Positions 36,147 to 45,349 are shown, numbered from the stretch's first letter. The stretch is 64,000 nt of DNA from an uncultured Acetobacteraceae bacterium (GCA_903895595.1 CAITUP010000016.1:1-64000); one strand, 5' to 3'. Program-made: numbers and translations. Notes: a model not told the origin generated them from the sequence alone.

Positions 36147-37671
36147 CGGGGCGGGTCAGGTTCTGGCCGGTCATTTCCCGGGGTTGCGGCAGTCCCATCA
36201 GTGCCAACAGCGTCGGCGCGACATCGGCCAACCGTCCGTGCTGCAACGTCGCGGCGTGGCCGCCCATAAGCACGACGGGCACCGGGTTGGTGGTGTGGGA
36301 GGTGTGCGGCCCGTTCGTCACCGGATCGCGCATCATCTCCGCGTTCCCATGATCGGCCGTAACCAGCAACGCGCCGCCCTGAGCCTGAATGGCCGCGGCG
36401 ATGCGGCCGAGGCCGGTATCCACCGCCTCCACGGCCGTAATCGCGGCCGGGAGGGAGCCGGTGTGTCCCACCATGTCCGTATTGGCATAGTTCAACACGA
36501 TCAGATCGTATTTTCGTCCATTGATCGCCTCCACGGCGCGGTCGGTCAGTTCGACGGCGGACATGGCCGGTTGCAGGTCGTATGTCGCGACTTTGGGGGA
36601 CGGGACCATGATGCGGTCCTCGCCAGCATAGGGCGTTTCCCGCTCGCCGTTCAGGAAGAAGGTGACATGCGGGAACTTCTCGGTTTCCGCCATGCGCACC
36701 TGGGTGCGGCCAGCATCGGCCACCACCTGCCCCAGCACGTTGTTCGGCGCGGCGCGTTGGAACAAGACATCCACGAACGGCGCCAGCGCGTCGGAGTAGT
36801 GCGTCATTCCGGCGGCGGCAGCGAAGCGAATGATCCGAGCGCGCGGGAAACCGTCGAACGCCGGATCCAAAAACGCCGCCAGAATCTCCCGGACCCGGTC
36901 CGCTCGGAAGTTGAAACACAGGATGGCATCGCCGTCCTTCATGCCCTGGTAGTCGCCGATGACCGAGGCCGGGACGAATTCATCGAATTTGCCATCGGCA
37001 TAGGCCGCCTGGATCGCGGCGTCGGCGGTGGCGAAGCGCGGCCCGGCGGCATGGGCCATCGTAGCGTAGGCTTGGCTGACGCGTTCCCAGCGCTTGTCGC
37101 GATCGAGGGCGAAGTAGCGGCCAATCACCGTTGCGATGGGCACATCCGCCGGCAAATCGGCGCGCAGCTTACGCAGATCGTCGCCCGCCGATTGCGGCGG
37201 CGTGTCGCGCCCGTCGGTGAACGCATGCACCGCGGCCGGCACCCCGGCGGCGCGCAGCCCGCGCGCGAGGGCAACCGCGATATCCTGATGCGAATGGACG
37301 CCGCCCGGCGAGGCCAACCCCATCAGATGGCAAGTGCCTCCGGTCGCTTTCAGCGCCGAAACCAGCTTCTTGAACGCCGGCAGTTCGGCCATCGAGCCGT
37401 CCTCGGCCGCGTCGGTGATCAGGCCCAGCCATTGCGGCACGATACGCCCCGCTCCGATGTTTTGGTGGCCGGTTTCGGAATTCCCCATCTGGCCGGCGGG
37501 CAGGCCGACATCGCGGCCGGATGTGTCGAGTAGCGCGTGCGGGCAGGTGTCCCAGAGGCGGGTGAAATTGGGCGTCTTGGCCAAGCGTACGGCGTTGTCG
37601 GCGGAATCCTCCCGCCAGCCGAAACCATCCAGTACCACGAGCATCACCGGACGGGTCTGCTGTGCCGCCAT
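36124..37671 (-). CDS. gpmI: 2,3-bisphosphoglycerate-independent phosphoglycerate mutase
   Basis: A 515-residue, two-domain, Mn-dependent mutase converting 3- to 2-phosphoglycerate in glycolysis. The phosphoryl-acceptor Ser65 is in QMGNSETGHQNIGAGR, the first metal Asp in VVLDGFGWRED, and the second metal set in YDLIVLNYANTDMVGHTG and LLVTADHGNAEMM. It leads the gpmI-envC-ctpA-yibQ-rppH run on the minus strand, a common alphaproteobacterial order that pairs a glycolytic enzyme with envelope genes. Confidence 0.97.
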   Translation of the reverse strand: MAAQQTRPVMLVVLDGFGWREDSADNAVRLAKTPNFTRLWDTCPHALLDTSGRDVGLPAGQMGNSETGHQNIGAGRIVPQWLGLITDAAEDGSMAELPAFKKLVSALKATGGTCHLMGLASPGGVHSHQDIAVALARGLRAAGVPAAVHAFTDGRDTPPQSAGDDLRKLRADLPADVPIATVIGRYFALDRDKRWERVSQAYATMAHAAGPRFATADAAIQAAYADGKFDEFVPASVIGDYQGMKDGDAILCFNFRADRVREILAAFLDPAFDGFPRARIIRFAAAAGMTHYSDALAPFVDVLFQRAAPNNVLGQVVADAGRTQVRMAETEKFPHVTFFLNGERETPYAGEDRIMVPSPKVATYDLQPAMSAVELTDRAVEAINGRKYDLIVLNYANTDMVGHTGSLPAAITAVEAVDTGLGRIAAAIQAQGGALLVTADHGNAEMMRDPVTNGPHTSHTTNPVPVVLMGGHAATLQHGRLADVAPTLLALMGLPQPREMTGQNLTRPDAARAAE

Positions 37672-37734
37672 CGCCGCAATCTCCTGAAATAGGAACCCGG
37701 ACGCCGTGTAGCGTCCGGGTATCGGGGTAGCAAA

Positions 37735-38295
37735 CTATTTGCCGGTAATCGCCGACAGGCCGGCATTGCAGGTCACGGCATCCTGGCTGGACAAGCCGCC
37801 GCTGCACCCGATCGCGCCGATCAATTTGCCGTCAACAACGATCGGGAACCCGCCTTCCGACGCCGCGCCCTGGGTCAAAGCCAGTAGGCTGAGCACCGAC
37901 GGCCGGCCGCCGCCGTTGATCGCGTCCTCGAGCGCTTTGCTGGGACGGCGATACTGTGCGGCGGTGTGCGCCTTGCCTTGGGAAATGGCGACCGAGGCAT
38001 ATTGCGTGCCGTCCATGGTGGCATGGGCGACCAGATTGCCGGCGGGATCGACGACGCTGATGGACATTTTCCAGTTGTGCTTCTTGGCTTCGGCTGCGGC
38101 GGCGATGATGCCTTTATGCGCCAGATCGAGGCCGATGGGCGTGCCGTAGGGAATATCGAACGGCATGACTTCCGGCACAGCGGGGGCTGCCGGAGCAGCC
38201 GGTGCGGCGGGGGCCGCCGGGGCCTGGGCTTGCGCCAGCGGCGCCGACAGGACGGTCGCGGCGACGGCCGCCAAGATGAAACGAGCTTTCGACAT
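37735..38295 (-). CDS. Secreted GlcG/HbpS family protein
   Basis: A 186-residue protein with a signal peptide (1-23, ending AQAQ), an Ala-Pro repeat spacer (about 24-40), and a GlcG/HbpS domain (about 50-186) with LDLAHKGIIAAAAEAKKHNWKMSISVVDPAGNLVAHATMDG and FPIVVDGKLIGAIGCSGG. HbpS of Streptomyces binds heme and stress-sensor kinases; GlcG lies in glycolate operons. Two cysteines near the end (CSGG, CNAG) could form a disulfide. Function here unknown. Confidence 0.85.
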   Translation of the reverse strand: MSKARFILAAVAATVLSAPLAQAQAPAAPAAPAAPAAPAVPEVMPFDIPYGTPIGLDLAHKGIIAAAAEAKKHNWKMSISVVDPAGNLVAHATMDGTQYASVAISQGKAHTAAQYRRPSKALEDAINGGGRPSVLSLLALTQGAASEGGFPIVVDGKLIGAIGCSGGLSSQDAVTCNAGLSAITGK

Positions 38296-38349
38296 GATAT
38301 GTGGACTCCCTTGTTTGGCTTTCGCACCGCCTGCGTAGAACGCGGTGGG

Positions 38350-39537
38350 TTACCGGGCAAGGCGTCGCAGGATGACAAGTCCTGTCAGCGTCACCACCGC
38401 CAAATGGCCGAAGCCAAGCCCCCACCCCAGCGCATTATCGCCCGCGAGGTCCAGCATCAGACCGACGCCGAGCGGCCCGAGGAAGCCGCCGGTGTATCCG
38501 GCCATACTATGAAGACCCATGGTCGCGCCGCGTAAGCCAGGCTCCGCCGCCTGCACCGTGCCGGCGGTAAGCGCCGAACTGTCCAGGTAGATCGCGGCGT
38601 TCCACAGCAGCACCAGCGCCGTCGCCAGTATTAACGACACCGACGTCGTCCAGCCGGCGAGTACCGAAAGCCCCGCCGCCGCCGTCATCGCCCACAACAC
38701 CACACGCGCCCGTCCGTGCTTTTGCGCGGTCTCGTTGCCGGTGACGGAGACCACGATGCCCACGAACCCGGCGGCGGTGAACAGCACCGTCGCCCCCGGC
38801 ATCCAGGTCGGCGCGCCGAGGCGGGCGGCGGTCGCGGTCAGGAACGTCACGCCCCAGGCGCGCAATGCTGCGAGTTCCCAGGTGTGCACGGTGTAGCCGG
38901 CGATCCACGCCATGGCTGCGCGGTTGCGGAAGACCGGGCGGAAATCGAGTAGCGCGTGGGTGTCTTTGCGCGGCGGCGAGGTCGCCGGCATGACGGTCCA
39001 GGCGATGGCCAAAGCCGCCAGCGCCGCGATGCCGCCAAACAGGAAGGCGGCGCGGGGGCCGGATACGGCCTCCAGCAGGCCTGCCACGACGAAGGAACTG
39101 GCACCCGCGATGCCGACTCCTGCGGCGTGCCAAGAGACGGCGCGGGATTGGGTCGTGCCCTCCAACCGGTCAGCGATGACTTTCAGGCCGGGCATGTAAG
39201 CGCCCGCCCAGCCGACGCCGGCGACGGCCCGGAGCAAAAGACCGGACCAGAACCCATCGGCGAACAACGCGAACCCGAGGTGAGACAGCGCGGTCAGTGC
39301 GGCGCCGGTCGCATAGACCCGACGAGCGGGGATGCGGTCGGTGAGTGCGACAAGCACGGGGACGGCGGCGACGTAGGCGGCGAAGAAGATGCCGATCAGC
39401 CAGCCGGCCTCGATTTTGGTCAGATGCCAGCGGTCGATATACCCGGGCAGCAAGGCGGGCAGCGCGAAAGCGCCGATCTGCACCAGCACCTGCGCCGCGA
39501 CGACCGAGGCGACAAACGGTCTCGGGTCCGAGCTCAC
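38350..39537 (-). CDS. MFS transporter
   Basis: A 395-residue major facilitator protein with 12 apparent helices. The conserved loop 2-3 motif appears as ALTDRIPARRVYATGAAL. No specific transport subfamily can be named with confidence. It overlaps the upstream TauD/TfdA dioxygenase by 4 bases (ATGA), so it likely carries the substrate or product of that oxygenase, for example a sulfonate or a phenoxyacetate-like acid. Confidence 0.88.
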   Translation of the reverse strand: MSSDPRPFVASVVAAQVLVQIGAFALPALLPGYIDRWHLTKIEAGWLIGIFFAAYVAAVPVLVALTDRIPARRVYATGAALTALSHLGFALFADGFWSGLLLRAVAGVGWAGAYMPGLKVIADRLEGTTQSRAVSWHAAGVGIAGASSFVVAGLLEAVSGPRAAFLFGGIAALAALAIAWTVMPATSPPRKDTHALLDFRPVFRNRAAMAWIAGYTVHTWELAALRAWGVTFLTATAARLGAPTWMPGATVLFTAAGFVGIVVSVTGNETAQKHGRARVVLWAMTAAAGLSVLAGWTTSVSLILATALVLLWNAAIYLDSSALTAGTVQAAEPGLRGATMGLHSMAGYTGGFLGPLGVGLMLDLAGDNALGWGLGFGHLAVVTLTGLVILRRLAR

Positions 39538-40409
39538 GCCACCATGGCGGGGTAATCGAGCGATGCCAGCACCTGCACGCGGCGCATGTAGCGGGGGTTG
39601 TCGCCGTAATCCGCCACCGCGTTATGGGTGGTACCGATGTCGTCCCACATCAGGACATCGCCCTCGGTCCAGCGATGCGCATACAAATACTTCTCCTGGT
39701 CCTGATGCCGCCACAGAAAGTCCAGCAGCTCGGCGCTCTCCTTGGCCGGCATGCCGTCGATGTGGGTGACGTAGCCGATGGTGCAATACAGCACCTTTTT
39801 GCCGGTGACCGGGTGGGTGTAGGCGATGGGGTGGGACACCGGCGGTTTTTTCGCGCGTTGAGCGGCCGTGAGAGGCGGGCGGGTGTTGCCGGGGCGGGCG
39901 CGCATCATCTCCCAGAACTTATCGAAGTCATGGGTCGCGGTGCGGCCCTCGATGGCGGCTTTCACGTCCGCCGGCAGGTCGTCGTATGCGGTGTGCATAT
40001 CGCGGAACTCGGTATTGCCGAGAGGAACACCGTTTTGGAGCGGCACTTTCTGGGCGTGGAGGATGGTCGTCAGCGCGATGAGCTCGCTGTAGGACATGTC
40101 TGTATGCCAGCCCTGGCCGGCGTCGCCGAGGCCGATCTGTTTCCCGTCCTTCTTGATGTTGGACAGGATCATGACCTCGGGGTGATTGGGTTCGTGGAAC
40201 ATGTTGGCGACGTTGATCTCCAACCCGCCGAAGCATTGTCCGAAGGCAGCGAACGCATCCACATCCAAGGTCTGGCGAGGAAAACACAGCACGCCATGCC
40301 GGCCCAGCGCGATCAGGATCGTCTTGATATCGGCCGGGGTTAAAGCCTGTTGCAGGTCGATGCCTTCGATACGGGCACAGAGGATGTCGCCGCTGGGAAT
40401 GATGTGCAT
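39534..40409 (-). CDS. TauD/TfdA family Fe(II)/2-oxoglutarate dioxygenase
   Basis: A 291-residue nonheme iron oxygenase. Iron ligands are His102 and Asp104 (WHTDMSY) and His262 (GTTHNA), with the 2-oxoglutarate arginine in MRRVQV shortly after. The family hydroxylates taurine, sulfonates, herbicide acids and other small acids. Translational coupling with the MFS gene points to uptake plus breakdown of one compound. The insert VTGKKVLYCTIGYVTHIDGMPAKES is typical of the larger bacterial TauD group. Confidence 0.93.
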   Translation of the reverse strand: MHIIPSGDILCARIEGIDLQQALTPADIKTILIALGRHGVLCFPRQTLDVDAFAAFGQCFGGLEINVANMFHEPNHPEVMILSNIKKDGKQIGLGDAGQGWHTDMSYSELIALTTILHAQKVPLQNGVPLGNTEFRDMHTAYDDLPADVKAAIEGRTATHDFDKFWEMMRARPGNTRPPLTAAQRAKKPPVSHPIAYTHPVTGKKVLYCTIGYVTHIDGMPAKESAELLDFLWRHQDQEKYLYAHRWTEGDVLMWDDIGTTHNAVADYGDNPRYMRRVQVLASLDYPAMVA

Positions 40410-40639
40410 GGCGGAAGGCTCCGGAAGGCTACTGGTCAGTAGATTTTATGGGTTATGGCCCGAAAGCGCGGTGCGACGCAACAACGCGGATCGCGAGGGG
40501 CGGGCGCCTGCCACGACGGAAGAGGGCGCCAGTAAGTAATTTCCGATCCGTTTCGGCCATGGGGACGCGTGATATCGGCTTACGGGTGGCGTCCTTCCTC
40601 GCACCGGCTGTCCGGTGCTGGCGGCACAAGGAATTCCTC

Positions 40640-42901
40640 ATGCGCCGCCATCCGACGTTCCGTTCGGCCATTGCCGTGTCCCTCGCCTTGGTCATCGTTT
40701 TCGACAGCGGCGCCCGCGCCCAGACCGACGGCAACACCGTGGTCGATCCGCCATCGCGTGTCGGCCGGATGGCTCGCCTGTTGGGCACGGTGTCGTTCCA
40801 CGCCATCGGGGAGACGGAGTGGCGGCCGGCGGCGATGAATTACCCCGTCACCTCCGGCGATGCATTCTGGACGCAGCCGAGTTCGGCGTCGGACATCGAC
40901 TTGGGGCAGGCGTATCTCGCGCTCGACCAATCCACCGAATTCGACGTCGATGTGCTGGACGACCGCAGCGTGCAGGCGACGCAGCCGCAGGGCGCGATCT
41001 TCCTGCGGGTGCGTGCGATGGCGGCCGACGATGTCTACCGCATCGCGACGCCGCGTGGGGCGGTGGCGATCATTGCGCCCGGTGCCTACGAAATCGTGGC
41101 CGGCGATGCCGATCATCCGACGACCGTGACGGTCGTGGAGGGTGCGGCCCGCATCGACAGCACCAACGCGTCGTTGACGCTCGCGGCCATGCAGACCGGG
41201 CGGATCGAAGGGGCCAGCAATTTCGCGGTCAGCGTCGTGCCGGCGCTGACCGACCCGTTCCTGGCCGCGCGTCTGGCCGATGAGCGCCGCGTGGCGCGCC
41301 CAGCTCAGGCCACACGCATGGCACCGCCCGCGGTGGTGGCGGCGATGACCGGCGGGAACGAGCTGTCGGCGGTGGGCGATTGGTCGGACAGCCCACAATA
41401 CGGTGCGATCTGGTATCCGCCGGTCGCGAAGACCTGGGTGCCGTACCGCAACGGGCATTGGGGCTATGTCGCGCCGTGGGGTTGGACCTGGATCGACGAT
41501 GCTTCCTGGGGGTTCGCGCCATCGCATTATGGGCGCTGGGTGCAGGAAGGACCGCGCTGGGGCTGGATTCCGTCCGAACGGGAAACCCGGGATCGGCCGC
41601 GCGAGCGACCGGTTTATGCGCCGGCGCTGGTGAGTTTCATCAGCATCGGCGTCGGTGTCGCGATTGGGACAGGCCGGGGCGAGGGGCCGGATCGAGCGCA
41701 CGGTTCGGTGGGTTGGGTGCCGCTGGGGCCGCGCGAGACTTACCTCCCTCCCTACAAAACCAGCGACCGCTATGCGCGGGCAGCTAATGTCGGTAACGTT
41801 ACAACCGTCAACAATGTCACCAACATCACCACCGTGAATAATCTTATGAACCGGGGCGCGGCGACGGTGGTGCCGGTCGCGGCGATGACCGGATCTCAGC
41901 CGGTGGCGGCGCGGGCGGAGGTCGTCACACCGCAAACCTTGGCTGGGGCGCACCGCGAACGCGGCAACGCGGTGCAGCCGACACGAGCGACATCCGGTGT
42001 GACTCCGGTCGTGGCGAGAACCCTGGAATTGGCCGCACCGGCTACCCCCGTACCTGTCCGGCCCGCGGCGCCGGGTCCGGTGGTCGTACCGGTGGCTTCC
42101 ATGCCGCCGACGACGGTGCAGAGCCCGGTGGCGAAACACGCCGATCCCGTTCCGGGTACGGCGGCGGTCCCGGTGGCCGTTGCATTGCCGGTCTTGCGTC
42201 CTCCGGTTTCCGCCGCGCCGCCACATCCGAGGGCCGGTGGCACAGCCGTTGGTGCCACACCCGCCGCGCTGCCCGTTGGCACGCCGGCAATTCCGGCGCC
42301 CGGACCGGTAGTGGCGCCCGTGCCTGGACGCGGCATGCCCGCTCTACCCAAAGCGGTCGTTACACCCGCCCCTTTGGGCAAACCTGCTGAGCCGGCGAAG
42401 CCGCCCGGACCGGCTCCGTCCATGCCGGTCCCTGCCAGACCCGTCATTTCCGCCGCGCCGCATACAACGGCCCCGGCGCCCCCGGCGGTTGTCATGCCTG
42501 CCCCTGCGATCAAGCCCGCTGAAGCGCCAGCTCCTGGCAAACCGCCGAGTGCTGCCTTGCCGCATATAACGGCCCCGGTGCCCCCGGCCGTCGTCGTGCC
42601 CGATCCTGTGGTGAAACCCGCCGAACGGGCTCAGCCAGCACGGCCGCCTGAGCCGCTACAGCCCCCGCACGCACCCACCCCGCCGCCGCCGGTCATGGCC
42701 CCACACGCTGCCAGGCCCGAAACGCCGCACCCGGTGACGCCCGCCGAGCCACCCCCGGCGCCACACCCGCAACCCGTTGCTCGGCCACCGGTGCCGGAGC
42801 CACCCAAGCCGGCCGCGACGGCACCCGTTCCGGGGCATGTCGCCGAAGCGCCGAAACCGCACGGACCGGACGCGAAAGACACCCCCGCGACGAAGCCGTG
42901 A
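40640..42901 (+). CDS. Secreted FecR-domain / DUF6600 protein with long Pro-Ala-rich tail
   Basis: A 753-residue protein. A signal peptide (about 1-28) is followed by a FecR-like beta domain (about 45-190, APRGAVAIIAPGAYEIVAGDADHPTTVTVVEGAARI), then a Trp/Tyr-rich DUF6600-type region (about 235-330, WYPPVAKTWVPYRNGHWGYV ... WIDDASWGFAPSHYGRW). From about residue 390 on it is almost only Pro, Ala, Val and Thr, including a 34-residue tandem repeat. DUF6600 proteins are envelope-associated and of unknown role; the tail could span peptidoglycan. Alternative start upstream at 40448 has no leader. Ribosome site AAGGAA is 7 bases from the ATG. Confidence 0.8.
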   Translation: MRRHPTFRSAIAVSLALVIVFDSGARAQTDGNTVVDPPSRVGRMARLLGTVSFHAIGETEWRPAAMNYPVTSGDAFWTQPSSASDIDLGQAYLALDQSTEFDVDVLDDRSVQATQPQGAIFLRVRAMAADDVYRIATPRGAVAIIAPGAYEIVAGDADHPTTVTVVEGAARIDSTNASLTLAAMQTGRIEGASNFAVSVVPALTDPFLAARLADERRVARPAQATRMAPPAVVAAMTGGNELSAVGDWSDSPQYGAIWYPPVAKTWVPYRNGHWGYVAPWGWTWIDDASWGFAPSHYGRWVQEGPRWGWIPSERETRDRPRERPVYAPALVSFISIGVGVAIGTGRGEGPDRAHGSVGWVPLGPRETYLPPYKTSDRYARAANVGNVTTVNNVTNITTVNNLMNRGAATVVPVAAMTGSQPVAARAEVVTPQTLAGAHRERGNAVQPTRATSGVTPVVARTLELAAPATPVPVRPAAPGPVVVPVASMPPTTVQSPVAKHADPVPGTAAVPVAVALPVLRPPVSAAPPHPRAGGTAVGATPAALPVGTPAIPAPGPVVAPVPGRGMPALPKAVVTPAPLGKPAEPAKPPGPAPSMPVPARPVISAAPHTTAPAPPAVVMPAPAIKPAEAPAPGKPPSAALPHITAPVPPAVVVPDPVVKPAERAQPARPPEPLQPPHAPTPPPPVMAPHAARPETPHPVTPAEPPPAPHPQPVARPPVPEPPKPAATAPVPGHVAEAPKPHGPDAKDTPATKP
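42458..42661 (+). repeat. 102-base imperfect tandem repeat in the Pro-rich tail gene
   Basis: Two copies start at 42458 and 42560, each beginning CCGCATA-AACGGCCCC and encoding 34 residues. The copies match in about 19 of 34 residues, including P-H-x-T-A-P-x-P-P-A-V-V, then KPAE and a PP near the end. The repeat probably reflects slippage or duplication in this low-complexity region. Confidence 0.75.
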
Positions 42902-42937
42902 CGGCATGCCGTCGCGTCGATGTGCGCCTGGCGGGAC

Positions 42938-43657
42938 CTAACCGCGTCCCACCAGCCGCCGCACACCCAGAAGACGAGCCAACGTGCCCGCGTCGGCCTG
43001 CCCCGTGACAGCCTCCGGCCGCCAGTGCCGCTGAAACGCACGCAGGACCAGGGATAGCGCGGGATCGAGCGGACCCTCCGGTGTCACGTCGTAACCGATC
43101 TCGGTCAGCGCCAGCCGCACGTCGCGCAGGCTGGCGGCATCGCGCACGGGCGCGCCAGTGCCGAGGTCGGGGATACAATCCGGCCACAGGCCGACGCCGT
43201 TGCGTGCCAGATCCTCCCACCCGAACTTCTCGCCCGGATCCTGCTTACGGTCCGGCGCCACGTCGCTGTGGCCGATCACGTTGCGAGCCGGGATGGCGTG
43301 GCGCGCCAGAATGCCCAGCGACAGGTCGCACACCGCCGCCATCTGCAGCACCGGGAAATCCCGGTAGCCCCATTCGTGGCCGGGATTGACGATCTCTATC
43401 CCGATGGAACGCGCGTTCAGCGCCGTGTGGCCGCGCCAATAGGAAACGCCGGCATGCCACGCGCGGCGATCTTCCGGCACCAGCCGAAAGATCGCGCCGT
43501 CCTCGTCCACCACGTAATGAGCGGACACCTGCGCTTCGGGATCGCGCAGCCGCTCGATCGCGTCCTGGGCCGAGCGCATGCCGGTGTAATGCAGGATCAG
43601 CATGTCGACGGGGACGCCGCGCTCGTCGTGGTTGGGGCTGGGACGGTCGACGATCAC
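42938..43657 (-). CDS. N-acetylmuramoyl-L-alanine amidase (AmpD-like, Amidase_2 with peptidoglycan-binding domain)
   Basis: A 239-residue amidase. Zinc ligands are His23 (LILHYTG), His130 (IGHSDVAP) and Asp140 (KQDPG), the spacing of AmpD-type enzymes, with the catalytic Glu in IGIEIVNPG. A C-terminal peptidoglycan-binding helical domain (about 165-235) is present. No signal peptide follows the GTG start at 43657, so it should be cytoplasmic and recycle anhydro-muropeptides, as AmpD does. The GTG overlaps the DjlA-like stop (GTGA). Confidence 0.93.
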   Translation of the reverse strand: MIVDRPSPNHDERGVPVDMLILHYTGMRSAQDAIERLRDPEAQVSAHYVVDEDGAIFRLVPEDRRAWHAGVSYWRGHTALNARSIGIEIVNPGHEWGYRDFPVLQMAAVCDLSLGILARHAIPARNVIGHSDVAPDRKQDPGEKFGWEDLARNGVGLWPDCIPDLGTGAPVRDAASLRDVRLALTEIGYDVTPEGPLDPALSLVLRAFQRHWRPEAVTGQADAGTLARLLGVRRLVGRG

Positions 43658-44430
43658 AGGCCACGCTCCCGCTTGATGCGATCCCAGGCGGCGTTGATGC
43701 GCGCGACCTTGTCGCTGGCGCTGGCGATAAAGGCGTCGGATTTGCCGCGCGCGGCCAGGGAGTCCGGATGGTTCTCCCGCATCAGCTGGCGCCACGTGTT
43801 CCGCAGTTCCTTGTCGTCCGCGTCGGGCGACACGCCCAGGATCGTGTAAGGGTCGGGTTCCGCCGAATTGGCCTGAGGCATGGCGCCGCGCGCGCGATCC
43901 CAGGCGACTCCATCCAACCCGAACGCCCGATGCACCCCCACCAGAAACGCCTCTTCCGCTCGGTTCAACGCGCCGTCGGCCCGGGCGATGGCGAAGAACC
44001 CGTGCAACGCGGATTCCAGCATGCCGCGGTTGTCGGCGAAGGCCGTCCCGAGCTGTTCGGCATAGGTGAGATATTGGTCGGGCTTGTCGCGCGCCTGATC
44101 GAACAGCCGGCCGACATCGCGGGCGGAGTCCGGCGGTATACGGAACTGCTGCTTGAAGGCGTCGATCTCCGCCCGTTTCACCGGGCCGTCGCAGCGCGCC
44201 AGCTTGGCGGCGAGCACCACGACGTTGATCGCGAACAGCTGATCCTTCCGGCCGAACATGGCGGCGACACGGGCGGGGCTGAGCGCCGGGTCGGGTCCGA
44301 ACGGCAGGCGCGGCATCTTCATCCCGCCGGAATCGGCAGCATGGCCAAGCGCGGCGCCGAACAGAAGTCCGGGCGGGCCGCCGAGAGCGAACCCCGCCGC
44401 GCCGCCGATGATTTTACCCCAATAGCCCAT
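43654..44430 (-). CDS. DjlA-like co-chaperone (TerB + DnaJ domains)
   Basis: A 258-residue protein: an N-terminal glycine-rich hydrophobic segment (about 1-30), a TerB-like helical domain (about 60-180, ADGALNRAEEAFLVGVHRAFGL), then a C-terminal J domain with the HPD motif in MRENHPDS (about residue 225). This is the DjlA architecture, an inner-membrane DnaJ partner. The ATG at 44430 starts the MGYWGKIIGG segment usual in the family. Translated with the AmpD-like amidase (GTGA overlap). Confidence 0.9.
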   Translation of the reverse strand: MGYWGKIIGGAAGFALGGPPGLLFGAALGHAADSGGMKMPRLPFGPDPALSPARVAAMFGRKDQLFAINVVVLAAKLARCDGPVKRAEIDAFKQQFRIPPDSARDVGRLFDQARDKPDQYLTYAEQLGTAFADNRGMLESALHGFFAIARADGALNRAEEAFLVGVHRAFGLDGVAWDRARGAMPQANSAEPDPYTILGVSPDADDKELRNTWRQLMRENHPDSLAARGKSDAFIASASDKVARINAAWDRIKRERGL

Positions 44431-44481
44431 GGGCGCCTCTACCACGCCCGGTCCGGCGAGAGCAAAACAAGAACAGCGTGA

Positions 44482-45054
44482 CTACCTGTCCAACGCCGAA
44501 CGGTCGCGGAGCGTGGTGTCCTGGCCGACGACGGGGTCGGCGATCGCGGCTTCCAGGCTGGTGACGGCTTTCCATTCCGACGCGGGACGAGCGATACCCT
44601 CCGACCCGACCTGATCGATGTCCCAGTAGATCTCCAGACGGTGATTGTCGGGGTCGCGGAATTCCACCACCAGTTGAGACCCGGCGCCGCGCCGCCCGTC
44701 CAGATCGATCGGCACCTGATGCTGGCGGAGGTGTTCGCGCACGCGGGTCAGTTCCTCCAGCGTGTGCACCTCCATCGCGATATGGTGCAGGCTGCCGCCC
44801 GGCTTGTTTTCCGTGGTGGCGGGGAACAGGGCGATGGCGTGGTGATCGGTGTTGCAGCGCAGGAACACCGCGCCGCCGGGCAGCCCTTTGTCCTCCGGCG
44901 GGATCACGTCGGTCACCTGGAAGCCCAGAACTTCCGTATAGAACCGAGCCGAACGCTCCAGGTCTTTGGCGTAGACGGCGACATGGCCGATTTTGCCGAT
45001 GCGGAAGGGCAGGCCGGCGGGGCGCTTCAGGGCGGCGACGGTATCGGGGTTCAT
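44482..45054 (-). CDS. VOC family (extradiol-dioxygenase-like) protein
   Basis: A 190-residue vicinal-oxygen-chelate protein. The first metal His is in IGHVAVYAKDL, the second in LHHIAMEV, and the Glu in RLEIYWDID, the ligand set of type I extradiol dioxygenases. The final 30 residues are an Arg/Ala-rich tail beyond the fold. Could be a ring-cleavage enzyme, a lyase or a resistance protein; the substrate is unknown. Its 5' end is 16 bases from a small ORF. Confidence 0.85.
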   Translation of the reverse strand: MNPDTVAALKRPAGLPFRIGKIGHVAVYAKDLERSARFYTEVLGFQVTDVIPPEDKGLPGGAVFLRCNTDHHAIALFPATTENKPGGSLHHIAMEVHTLEELTRVREHLRQHQVPIDLDGRRGAGSQLVVEFRDPDNHRLEIYWDIDQVGSEGIARPASEWKAVTSLEAAIADPVVGQDTTLRDRSALDR

Positions 45055-45070
45055 GGCGGGTCCTTTACGG

Positions 45071-45262
45071 TCAGACGTCGTCGGGGCTGAGGGTCTGGAT
45101 CAGCTGGGCGGATGCGGTGTGGACCTCGGCCTCCCGCTCCAGGTTTTTAGGAAAGCGGGACCGGCGGGACAGGACCAGCGCCTGCTTGGCTTTGGATTCA
45201 TGCCAATCCCTGGCAGCGGCGAGCGCCGCATCCCACCCACGCTGAAATTCGGTATCGGCCAT
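45071..45262 (-). CDS. Small hypothetical protein, 63 aa
   Basis: A 63-residue charged protein opening MADTEFQRGWDAALAAARDWHESKAKQ and ending LIQTLSPDDV; mostly amphipathic helix. The W-D-A-A-L-x-x-A-R pattern resembles short helical proteins seen near tRNA genes, but no family is recognised. It lies between tRNA-Gly and the VOC gene on the same strand, and a GGAAAT near 45268 is a weak ribosome site. Its reality rests mainly on position. Confidence 0.45.
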   Translation of the reverse strand: MADTEFQRGWDAALAAARDWHESKAKQALVLSRRSRFPKNLEREAEVHTASAQLIQTLSPDDV

Positions 45263-45275
45263 GAAGGGAAATCCT

Positions 45276-45349
45276 TGGAGCGGGTGACGGGAATCGAACC
45301 CGCACAGCCAGCTTGGAAGGCTGGGACTCTACCATTGAGCTACACCCGC
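45276..45349 (-). tRNA. tRNA-Gly (anticodon TCC)
   Basis: On the minus strand a 74-nt cloverleaf: acceptor GCGGGTG / CACCCGC, discriminator T, encoded CCA. The D arm is GCTCAATGGTAGAGT. The anticodon stem CCAGC / GCTGG encloses CTTCCAA, anticodon TCC, reading GGA. The T arm holds GGTTCGATTCC. The lower-GC AAA+ gene lies 297 bases away on the 5' side of the tRNA. Confidence 0.96.

Noticed and set aside
42400-42900. Repeats in the Pro-rich tail as a CRISPR array or VNTR locus
   Set aside because: Only two imperfect 102-base copies, in frame and coding; no regular spacers and no cas genes.
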